Shown here: in pieces, positions 33,001 through 42,600 of the stretch
Layout: every line of letters begins with the position of its first letter
How positions within the stretch are numbered: position 1 is the first letter of the stretch
Assembly: GCA_003353945.1 (NCBI GenBank)
Contig: PIVM01000009.1
Coordinates: forward strand, 1-64,000
Length of the DNA: 64,000 nucleotides
Reading direction: 5' to 3'
Source: Gammaproteobacteria bacterium
GTDB lineage: Bacteria > Pseudomonadota > Gammaproteobacteria > Pseudomonadales > PIVM01
Program-made: the position numbers and the translations under genes
The notes under the pieces: model-generated
Seen by the model: the letters and a program-made list of their open reading frames with translations, nothing else
The model's database searches: none
What the model was told of the DNA's origin: nothing

Positions 33001-36000
33001 TTTCCAGCTCAAAGACCGGTAATGTCCAATCCGAGTAGTCATGGATCACCTGGCAAGGGTCACCATCCTGTTCAATAAAGGAAGTTCTTAGCGTTTCATG
33101 GCGCCGTATAATCTGCTGAAATACGCGCTCCAGTGCAACAATATCCAGTTCGCCGCTAATACGTAGAGCAAGTGGAATATTGTACATGGGGCTATCAGGT
33201 TGAATCTGATCAATAATCCACATTCGTTGCTGGGCAAAGGACGCCAGTAGGGGCTGGCTGCGGTCGGTTGGCTCTAATGGGGGCAGTTGCCGACTACTGG
33301 CCTGGACAAGTTCTGTGGCTAAACCGGCGATGGTGGGAGATTCAAAAAAAGCTCTTAAGGCTACTTCTGAATTAAATTTTTCACGCAAATGAGCAATAAC
33401 TCGCGTTGCCATCAGTGAGTGGCCGCCCAGCTCGAAAAAGTTGTCATGTATACCCACTTTTTCAATATTAAGGATGTTACACCATATGTCTGCGATTGAG
33501 GCTTCAGTATCGTTTCGAGGGGCTACATACTCCTGTCCCAGCAGCTGACTGGGATCGGGTTTGGGTAAAGCTTTTTTATCGATTTTGCCATTGCTGTTAA
33601 CGGGTAAATTGGCCAGGATGACAATAGCTTTTGGGAGCATGTAAGCAGGTAGATGTGTTTGTAATTCACTGCGAATAGTCTGAGCAAACTCGATTTCGTC
33701 CAGGGTATTATCCGTTGCAGCAACAATGTAGGCGGCAATGGTTTTATCCCCAGGTTCGTCTTCACGCACGATCACGATACGTTTATCGACACCACTAATC
33801 AGTCCGATAGCATTGTCAATTTCACCCAGTTCAATTCTGAAGCCACGGATTTTGACCTGGTCATCAACGCGGCCGATAATGTCAATATTGCCATCTTCCA
33901 ACCAGCGGCCGATATCGCCTGTTCGATACATGATGGCGCCCGGGTTTTTGACAAATGGATCGGGCATGAATTTTTCGCCAGTCAATTCATCCCTGTTGAG
34001 ATAACCCAGGGCAATACCGTCACCGCCGTTATATATTTCACCGGGCAGGCCAACAGGTACCGGGTTTTGGTGTTCATCCAAGACATACATCGTGGTATTG
34101 GCAATCGGCTCGCCAATGGGGATGCGTGCGGTTCTTTCCGGAAGGTTTTTGATAATATACCAGGATGTGTAGGTGGTATTTTCCGTTGGCCCGTAGATGT
34201 TGCTGAAATAGGTTGGTGGATTACTTGCTGCCAGTGCCATGCGAATCTTATTGGGGTCTTGTGCTTCACCGCCAACAAACAGATATTTTAGGCCGGAGAA
34301 AATATCAGGATGTTCACTGATATACAGGTTAAATAAGGCGACTGTGATAAAAACGGCATTCACTTGTTTTTCTCGCAAAATGGCGCCAAACTTTTCCGGT
34401 GATAGCAAGGTGTCTTTGCTGATGCCTACAAGGCGCCCGCCATTGAGTAGCGGTCCCCAGATTTCGTAGGTGGCTGCATCAAATGAGACATTGGAAAAAT
34501 GGCTGAGTGCATCGTCTGGCCCTATGTCAATGTAGTTGGTATTGATCACGAGGCGCGAGATACCACGTTGAGGAGCAAGTACGCCTTTGGGTTGGCCGGT
34601 AGAACCCGAAGTGTAAATAACATAGGCTAGTCGATCGCCGTTTTCATTCTCTGGATCTGTATGCCACTGCGAACTTTGTTGAGCAATGTCGTCACTGGCT
34701 TGTTCGGTGGTTATTAATTCCGGTAGTGACGTCACTGATAAAGATTGCAGTTTTTCGACATTGGCTTTTTCTGTGATAATTATTTTGGACGCTGTGTCTT
34801 CCAAAATAAATTCGAGTCGATCCTCCGGGTAGTCAGGATCCAAGGGTACATAGGCAGCGCCGGTTTTTATGATGGCCAGTATGGCGATTATCATGTCTAT
34901 TGATCGGTCCAGACAGACGCCGATCATATCGTCTTTGCTTATCTTATGGCCGACAAGAAAATGTGCCAGTTGAGAAGCGCGTTGGTCCAGTTCACAATAA
35001 CTGAGCTGGCCATTTTCAAAATCCAGCGCAATTCGATCACCTTGCAGTTCAGCTTGGCGTTCGAATAAAGTGGCAAGATTAATATCGCGAGGATAATCTG
35101 CGTCGGTCTGGTTCCAAGTATGTAAAACCTTCTCACGCTCTTTGTCAGACATTAATACGATATTGGATAATTTTTTATCTGGGTAGGCGGTGACATCCTG
35201 TAACAGGCGTTGCAGATGGCTGACGAGACGTTCCATCGTGCTGTGATTGAAAAGATCACTATCGTATTCAAGGCCTGCGTTTAATGTGAAACATTCCGCA
35301 CCTATTTCGGCGAAATTGATCAACAAGTCAAATTTGGAAGACTGACTGTCGGTCTCTATGGCGCTAAAACTCAGACCCGTTTCTTCAGATGCCGCTGACG
35401 CTGGAGCGTTTTGCAGAGCCAACAAGGCCTGGAATACTGGCGTAATGCTCATGTCGCGGGAAAAACCCAGTGCATCCACAATAGACTCAAAGGGTACATC
35501 CTGGTGGGTTTGCGCATCGATCATAACGGACTGTTCACGATCGATTAGCTCATTAAACGTGGGGTCGCCACTAAGATCAGTACGTAATGCAAGTGTATTG
35601 ACGAAAAAACCGATTAAAGGGCTGAGTTCGGCGCGGGTACGCCCGGCAATGGGCGTTCCGATACACAGATCATGTTGTCCGGTATAGCGATGCAAGAGTG
35701 CCTTGAAGGCAGCCATTAACACAACAAACAAGGTGACGCCTCGTTGTCGTGCGAGTTCGTTGAGTTGAGCGGTGACATCAGTGTTAATGCTGAAATTGAT
35801 TTGTCGCCCCCTGCCGGAGCGTTGCGCCGGTCTGGGGTGGTCGGTCAACAGTTCCAGCACGGGCACGTCGGCCAGTTGTTTCAGCCAATAACCGAGTTTT
35901 GCATTCAATACCTGTTCACTAAGATGCTGATGCTGCCAGATAGCATAGTCGGCGTATTGGATGGGTAGTTCCGGTAGTGGTGACGGTTGGCCTTTGCTGA

Positions 36001-36688
36001 AGGCGTCGTATAGAGTGGCGACCTCTTGAGTGAGTACGCCATTGGACCAGCCGTCGGTCGCGATGTGATGCAAATTGAGTAGCAACAGATAGCAGGGTTT
36101 GGCGTTTTCGTTGGGTAAGGTTACGATACGTACGCGCAGTAAAGGCCCGGTTGATAAATCGAAGGGCCTGCTAGCATCTTTGCGGGCTAAGGCTATCAGT
36201 TGTTCATTACTGAGATTCTCGGACAGTTTATCTGTTTCTATAGGGATGCGTAATTTATCTGCAATATGTTGTTGTGCGTCACCGCTATCATTGATATAGG
36301 TTGTTCGAAGAATTTCATGGCGACGTACAATTTCATCAAACACCCGTTGAAGAACTGTCAGGTTCAGTTCGCCCGTTATTTTAGTAGCTGCTGGAATATT
36401 ATAGGCAACATTACCCTGGTCAAGCTGATCAATAAACCAGAGTCGCTGTTGGGCAAATGACAAAACAGGTTTATCGTTTGTCTGCCGTCGAGGGATCGGC
36501 GCCAATTGCGAAGCTTCGGCGTTTTTTTGTTTAATCCAATCTAGCAGTGCCGGTTTGTTCTCTACCAGCAGTGTTTTTATTTCAGCGGTGATGGCGCCTT
36601 TGGCCGCTCGGATTTTTAGTTGATCGCCATCAAGGCCTAACTTGATGTTGTTTTGGCTTAGAACTGCCAGTACTTCCTGGAGTGTCAT
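30005..36688 (-). CDS. NRPS-D: two-module synthetase
   Basis: Synthetase of 2227 residues: TubC-type docking domain (1-55), C (catalytic H208), A (D737, K1035), T (S1091), C (H1277), A (D1806), T (S2164), and an acidic tail ending REEFEL. The first A domain has pocket residues D-A-Y-F-F-G-I-T-Y-K, which resembles codes for Val/Ile-type aliphatic residues, but the exact residue is uncertain. The second has DLKNLGMDIK, the recurrent unassigned class, and here no C' domain precedes it. The gene overlaps both neighbours by ATGA. The purine-rich ribosome site of NRPS-E (30017-30024) lies inside its own last codons. It should follow NRPS-C and hand over to NRPS-E. Confidence 0.95.
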   Translation of the reverse strand: MTLQEVLAVLSQNNIKLGLDGDQLKIRAAKGAITAEIKTLLVENKPALLDWIKQKNAEASQLAPIPRRQTNDKPVLSFAQQRLWFIDQLDQGNVAYNIPAATKITGELNLTVLQRVFDEIVRRHEILRTTYINDSGDAQQHIADKLRIPIETDKLSENLSNEQLIALARKDASRPFDLSTGPLLRVRIVTLPNENAKPCYLLLLNLHHIATDGWSNGVLTQEVATLYDAFSKGQPSPLPELPIQYADYAIWQHQHLSEQVLNAKLGYWLKQLADVPVLELLTDHPRPAQRSGRGRQINFSINTDVTAQLNELARQRGVTLFVVLMAAFKALLHRYTGQHDLCIGTPIAGRTRAELSPLIGFFVNTLALRTDLSGDPTFNELIDREQSVMIDAQTHQDVPFESIVDALGFSRDMSITPVFQALLALQNAPASAASEETGLSFSAIETDSQSSKFDLLINFAEIGAECFTLNAGLEYDSDLFNHSTMERLVSHLQRLLQDVTAYPDKKLSNIVLMSDKEREKVLHTWNQTDADYPRDINLATLFERQAELQGDRIALDFENGQLSYCELDQRASQLAHFLVGHKISKDDMIGVCLDRSIDMIIAILAIIKTGAAYVPLDPDYPEDRLEFILEDTASKIIITEKANVEKLQSLSVTSLPELITTEQASDDIAQQSSQWHTDPENENGDRLAYVIYTSGSTGQPKGVLAPQRGISRLVINTNYIDIGPDDALSHFSNVSFDAATYEIWGPLLNGGRLVGISKDTLLSPEKFGAILREKQVNAVFITVALFNLYISEHPDIFSGLKYLFVGGEAQDPNKIRMALAASNPPTYFSNIYGPTENTTYTSWYIIKNLPERTARIPIGEPIANTTMYVLDEHQNPVPVGLPGEIYNGGDGIALGYLNRDELTGEKFMPDPFVKNPGAIMYRTGDIGRWLEDGNIDIIGRVDDQVKIRGFRIELGEIDNAIGLISGVDKRIVIVREDEPGDKTIAAYIVAATDNTLDEIEFAQTIRSELQTHLPAYMLPKAIVILANLPVNSNGKIDKKALPKPDPSQLLGQEYVAPRNDTEASIADIWCNILNIEKVGIHDNFFELGGHSLMATRVIAHLREKFNSEVALRAFFESPTIAGLATELVQASSRQLPPLEPTDRSQPLLASFAQQRMWIIDQIQPDSPMYNIPLALRISGELDIVALERVFQQIIRRHETLRTSFIEQDGDPCQVIHDYSDWTLPVFELENNDELILQRAHAFLLAPFKLNEGSLFRAQLLKLSGDKPAYVLLVCMHHIISDGWSVDVFSQELASLYAAFSTGLDSPLPQLERQYGDFAVWQRSWLQGDELECQIHYWREQLQGVSTLELPTDYPRPPMLSAEGRRVPLRLSAQLSDTLRQLSQQQGCTLYMTLLAAFQILLSRYCNEDDIAVGSPIAGRPHTATEPMIGFFVNTLVMRNQIDRNYSFADFLQQVKTNTLEAYRHQDLPFEKLVEELQVPRNLSNTPLFQILFVLNNIGQPGNTPADVNLGNLQLTALSNDDNPDTPSAAKFDLDMALVDDTDGIYGSIEYRSALFDQRRIERLCSHFIQLLESISRNTDDPIYTLNMLGKNEYDELTKNRNGPPATIPKLNVHQLFEQQVTKTPDNIAVVCGEQQLSYQALNQQSNQLAHYLISLGVAPGTRVGICLAPSINIPVAIQAVIKCGAAYVPMDPHYPDERLTHMMDNADMAALITQSSLQGRFTDSAKQIVSIDQSVSQIQTQASHNPDIPISPDDLLYVVYTSGSTGKPKGAGVRHRNEVNLLQWYLEEYGIDASERVLIISAFGFDLTQKNLFAALCCGGRIVFVDCEYYDYHMILDTLQREQISLLNCAPSAFYPLVENSHNASELSSLRMVLFGGESIRMDALQPWIEQADFQCKISNMYGPTECTDIATIYTLGNPQQFIGQTVPIGKAISNVQLYVLDENRQLVPDGITGQLCIGGAGVGIGYLNNPAITDQVFIDNPFGEGKLYFTGDLVRCNCNNDNDGLLEFVSRVDGQVKIRGFRIELGEIESQIALHSDVKESVVNVIETTEGNPALIGYYTLTDQALSLDPQQFAQELRNTLKQSLPDYMVPVTFIAIECIPLSANGKVNREALPAPQRHQLATSEYLPPNTETEKTLCAVWQDLLGIDKVGLRDNFFDLGGHSLLAIKVNNQLREHLTIELQLSIIFETTNLEELANHIDNLLWARQGNDNINTSDDSDDREEFEL
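30017..30024 (-). promoter_or_regulatory. Ribosome binding site of NRPS-E inside NRPS-D
   Basis: GAGAGGAA on the minus strand lies eight bases before the NRPS-E ATG. It overlaps the codons of the Arg-Glu-Glu in the NRPS-D tail (REEFEL). Confidence 0.7.
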
Positions 36689-39600
36689 ATAACCAGTTCC
36701 TCTTCATCATCGTCCAGATCGTTTTGATCGTTGTTGAATGTGCCATCTGATGAGGTTTCCAAAAGCAAATTTTTCTCTGCTAGTGCCTGATCGATCAAGG
36801 TGGCAATGGCTTCAATTGTGGGTTGCTCGAATACACGGCGTAGCTCTACTTCTACAGCATAATGGTCTTGCGCCAAGGCTGTAGCCTGGGTTGCCAGTAG
36901 GGAGTGGCCACCAATCTCGAAGAAATTATCGTGGATGCCAATCTTTTCTATATTCAAAATATCTTGCCAGATTGTTGCCAGTTGCTGCTGTGTGTCAGTT
37001 TGTGGCGCTATGTAAGTTGCTCGTGCAAAGTGTTCATCTTCAGGGGCAGGTAAAGCCTTTTTGTCTACTTTTCCTGTCGGTGTGAGTGGCCAGGATTTCA
37101 GTATAATAAACGCTGAAGGAATCATGTAGTCTGGCAGGTTAACTTTCAGTTGTTGTCGCAATTCACTGATGTCTGTGCTCTCTTGTTCGTTGGGTAGCAA
37201 AATATGGGCAATCAATCGTTTGTCGCCAAAATCTTCATTGATACTCACGACTGCTTCACGTACTTGTGGTAATTGGGACAGTTGTGCTTCGATTTCTCCC
37301 AATTCAATCCGATGCCCTCGAATTTTAACCTGCTGATCAATCCTGCCATAATATTCGATATTGCCATTGTCGAGATAACGGCCTTTATCGCCGGAACGGT
37401 AGAGCAGACTATGATAGCTTTGTTGCTCACCGGGTAGTTTGTCTGCAAAAGGATTTGGGATAAATTTTTCAGCCGTTAGTGAGTCACGATTCAAATAACC
37501 GTTAGCTACGCCGCCGCCACTGACATGAATTTCTCCCGGTACACCATAGGGTGTCAATTGGCCTTGTGGATCAAGAATATGACAATGAAGATCAGTCATA
37601 GGTTTACCGATGACGCTCATGCCATTCGCAATATCCTGTTCTGTGATCCGATAATAGGTGACATGTACGGTAGTTTCCGTGATGCCATACATGTTGATTA
37701 ATTGTGGTTGTTCGAAACCGTATCGGTCCGTCCAAGTATTTAACGCATTGAAGTCCAATGCTTCTCCACCAAAAATGACACTTCGCAGGCTAAGAGTTGA
37801 GTTTGGTTGAGTAGTATCGACAGCAATGAGCTGAGAAAACGCTGAAGGCGTTTGATTAAGTACGGTGACTTTTTCATTTTCGAGCAAGTGATAAAATTCT
37901 TCCGGTGATCGACTGACCAGATAAGGCACCACAATTAATTTCCCACCGTAGAGTAACGCTCCCCAGATTTCCCAGACGGTGAAATCGAAAGCGTATGAGT
38001 GAAACAATGTCCAGATATCTCGTTCATGAAAACCAAAATAACAATCAGTTGCGCTAAATAAACGTGACACATTGGCATGGCTTACCAGACAGCCTTTGGG
38101 TTTGCCCGTCGTCCCAGAGGTATAGAGTACGTAGGCGGGAGTATCTGTTGGAATTTCCAGGTTTAGATTACTGTGGCTGTATTCGTTTTGTTGGTCAGTA
38201 TTGTTACCTATGCAGATATGCCGACCGTTGAAGTCAGTAAGCGTCTCTCTGGTCTGTTGGTGTGTAATCAGCACAGGGGCTTCACTGTCTTCAAGTATGT
38301 AACTTAGACGATCAGTGGGGAAATGTGGATCTAATGGAATGTAGGCCGCGCCTGCTTTTAGTATGCCAAGCAGGCCAACGAGCAGCTCGATGGAGCGGTC
38401 CATACAGATCCCAACAAATTGGCCTACCGACACACCGTTAGCACCTAATGCCCGAGCGAGTTGATTAGCACGAGCATTTAGGTCAGTGTAACAAATTTCT
38501 TTGTTGTCAAGTTTCACCGCTATTCGGTCGGGGTATTGCTGTGCAATTTTTTCAAAGCGATGGTGGAGTGTTTCGGTTTGATAGATTTGACTCTGAGAAG
38601 CATTCAAGTTTAACAGTAAGTGCTGTTCTTCATCATTGGTGAGCATGCTTATTTGGCTGAGAGTCTGGGTTGGTTGCTGTTCAATATTACGCAGCATAGT
38701 GAGAAAATGCTCAATCATTCGTTCGATAGTGCTCGGATCAAACAATTGGCAGCGATATTCCATCGATGCTTGCAAGGCAGTACCTTGGCCCACGTCTGTT
38801 AATCCCAGGGACAGATCAAATTTACAGACCGTCTCATGCTGACCTTGTTGTAGATCCAAAACCTGAAAGGGGGCGTCAGCTTGTTTCGCTGCATTGTTTG
38901 TCATATGGCTAAGCAGGGTAAACATCACCTGAAATAGCGGGGTGTGAGTCATATCCCGGGGAACCTGCAATTCATCGACCAGTCGTTCAAAGGGTACGTC
39001 CTGGTGCTGGTAACTATCGATACAGGTTTGTTTTACGGTCTGTAGTAAATCGGTAAAGCTGTTGGCTCCGTTGAGAGAGTTGCGTAGCACCACCGTGTTG
39101 ACAAAAAAACCGATCAGCGATTCCGTTGCGCCGACCGGTCGATTGGCCGAGGTGGAACCCACTGCCACATCGTCTGTACCACTGTAGCGAGCCAACAAAA
39201 GTTGAAAGGCGGCCAGCAGGGTCATAAACAAGGTGGCACCGTTAGCCTGGCTCAGTTGCCTGAGATCGTCACTCAGTGTGCTGTCAATTTCAAAGTTAAT
39301 GACCTTGCCTGCATCGCTCATGAGTGGTGTGCGGGGCCGATCAGTCGGTAATTCCAAATTGCTTATGCCGTCAAGCTGTTTGCGCCAGTAGTCAACTTGC
39401 AGTTCATAAGAGTCGCCGCTGAGATACTCTCGTTGCCAGGCGGCATAGTCGACATATTGGATGGGCAGTTCTATCAGTGGCTGACTCTGTTTTGACTGAC
39501 TCTGTTTTGACTGACTCTGTTGTACCGTCGTGTTATCTGCTTGCTGGCAGAAATGTTGATACAGCGTCAATAGATCCTGGCTAAATACCTGCACTGACCA

Positions 39601-42600
39601 GCCATCAGCGATAATGTGGTGCAGGCAGATTAACAGTATATTGCCATCTGTTTCGGTAGGTTGCAGCAGCAGGGTACGCATTAATGGCCCTTCGATCAGA
39701 TCAAAGGGCTGAGCCGCAAATTCAGTCGCGCGTTGTGCAATCAGGTTTCTGTTTCTTTCAATTGACTCACAGTCTAGAGTCCATGGCTCAGGCTTATGAA
39801 TCAATTGCCAGGTATCTTTTCCCTCGGCAATAATCGTAGTGCGTAGAGTTTCGTGACGTCTAAGCAGTGATGTAAATGCCTGTTCGAGTGCTGGTTGGTC
39901 CAGTTGATTGACCGAGCTGAACCCGAAGGGAATATTGTAAACTGCACTGCCAGGTTGCAGTCGATCCATAATCCATAGGCGTTGTTGTGCAAAGGACAGA
40001 GCCAGAGGTTGTTCACGACTTACGGCAGTAATGTTGATGCTGTCGGTTTTAATATGGGTCTGTAGTGCATCGCTCAGGCCTATGACCGTTGGCTGCTCAA
40101 AGATGACTCGTAATGGTATTTCGCAATCATAGTGTTCGGATATTCGAGTGATTACTTGGGTGGCTAGCAAAGAATGCCCGCCGATTTCAAAAAAATTGTC
40201 GTGGATACTGACTTTGCTATGCCCTAAAACCTGCTGCCAGATATCGGCTATGCATTGTTCATCTTTATTGCGTGGAGCTTCATAGGGTGCCTTGGCAGTA
40301 TGCTCATCTGTAGGCGAGGGCAGTGCATTCTTATCAACTTTGCCCGTCGGTGTCAGAGGCCAGGCGTCAAGAACAATAAAGGCCGACGGGATCATATATT
40401 CTGGTAGATTGACTTTCAATTGCTGGCGAAGCTCGGTGAGGTCAATTTCCGTGTCGGCCTCTGCCAACAAAATATGTGCAATTAGCCGTTTATCGCCTTC
40501 AACTTCATGCACGCTAAGCACGGCTTCTCTTACCTGGGGTAGTTGCACCAGCTGCACTTCTATTTCACCGAGTTCTATGCGGTGTCCACGAATTTTTACT
40601 TGTTGGTCAATTCGACCCAAATACTCGATATTGCCGTCAGGCAGGTAGCGGCCAAGGTCGCCTGAACGGTAAAGATGAGTATGGTATGCTTGTAGTTCCT
40701 TAGGTAGTTTTGTAACGAATGGGTTAGGAATAAATTTTTCTTTGGTAAGATCATCCCGTTTCAAATAACCGTCAGTTACCCCGGCCCCGCTGACATTAAT
40801 CTCACCAGGTACGCGTGTAGGCGTTAGCTGGCCGTGAGGATCGAGAATATAGCACTGTAAATCACTTATGGGCCGACCGATGATACTACTCCCTTTTGTG
40901 ATATCTTCTTCTGTAACGTGATATAAGGTGACGTGGACCGTGGTTTCTGTGATTCCATACATGTTGATTAGTTGAGGTTGTTTCAATCCATGGCGGCTTA
41001 CCCAGATTTTTAGCGCGTTAAAGTCCAGTGCTTCACCGCCGAATATGATGTAGCGCAAAGCTAAAGCACTATCACCAGGTTGGGCTGCATCAATGGCAAT
41101 TAATTGTGAAAAGGCCGATGGAGTTTGGTTTAGTACAGTCACCTGTTCTTGGCAAAGTAATTGATAGAATTCTTCCGGCGATTGGCTGAGCGAATAGGGA
41201 ACGATAACCAGTTTACCACCGTAGAACAGGGCTCCCCACATTTCCCATACTGAAAAATCAAAGGCATACGAGTGAAATAAGGTCCAAACATCGTTTTTAT
41301 TAAAATTGAACTCGTCATCAGAGGCACTAAAAAGGCGAGAAACATTACTGTGGCTGACCAGGCAACCTTTAGGTTTACCTGTAGTACCAGAGGTATAGAG
41401 CACATAGGCAGTTGATTCGGTAGGGATAGCCAAATCCAGATTGTTGCCGCTGTGCTGGACAATGCGTTGCCAATCGCTGTCAATGAAAACCCGCTTTCCC
41501 TGAAAATTGATTAATGAGTCTTTGAGGTTTTCGTTGGTCACCAACACGGCAGCGTTGCTGTCGAGAAGAATATAACCCAATCGGTCGGCTGGAAAATGCG
41601 GGTCGAGTGGTATATAGGCGCCACCTGCCTTCAGTATGCCCAATAGGCCGACTAACAAATTAATCGAGCGATCAAGGCATAGGCCGACAAAATCTCCAGC
41701 AGCAACCCCGTGTGCACTCAACGCACGAGCCAGTTGATTGGCTCGAGCGTTCAATTCGGCATAGCTGATGGATTCATTGCCGTCGCTAATAGCTGTTTGT
41801 TCAGGAAAGCGGCTTGCAACTTGTTCAAAACGTTGGTGGATAGTCTGAGTGCTAAAGATTTTACTATAGGCAGCATTATGGTTGATCAGAAGATGTTTTT
41901 CGTCTTCCGATAACATGCCAATCGTGTTGATCGACTGAGTGGGATCACTGACGATATTGCGTAACAGTTCTTCAAAATGTTGGCCCATCCGCTCGATCGT
42001 AGCCGCTTCGAACAAATCTGTGCGGTATTCGAATTCCACATTCAGTTGTTCGTCTTCTTCTGTAATACACAAACTGAGATCACATTTGGCAATGCGTTTG
42101 CCTATTTCCACCGGTTCAAGGGTGACGCCGGGCAAGGTGACAGATCGGTCAGCTGGAGTATTTTGCAGGGTAAACATGGCCTGAAAAAGAGGCGTTGAAC
42201 TGAGGTTGCGTTGCTGTACTACCTGATCCACGACGTGCTCAAATGGCACATCCTGGTTGGCGAAAGCTTCTTTGCAGGAGTTAACCAGTCGATCGAGCAG
42301 TTCATTGAAGGTCGGGTTGTCCTGTAGTTCAGTTCTGATCGCGAGTGTATTGATAAAACAGCCAATCAGAGGTTCAAGTGCAGTATGCCCACGGTTGGTG
42401 ACAGGTGTTCCAATGCAAAAATCATCTGTCAGATTGTACCGGGACAGTAGAATCAGGTAGGTGCTGAGCAGGGTCATAAAGGTGGTTGCGCCAGCAGCAC
42501 GCGTGATATCCTGAATGTAGGCAGTGAGTGTTTTATCAATTGACAGGCTATGAAAGTCACCGCTATAGCTCATCAGTGCAGGGCGTGGTTTATCTGTTGG

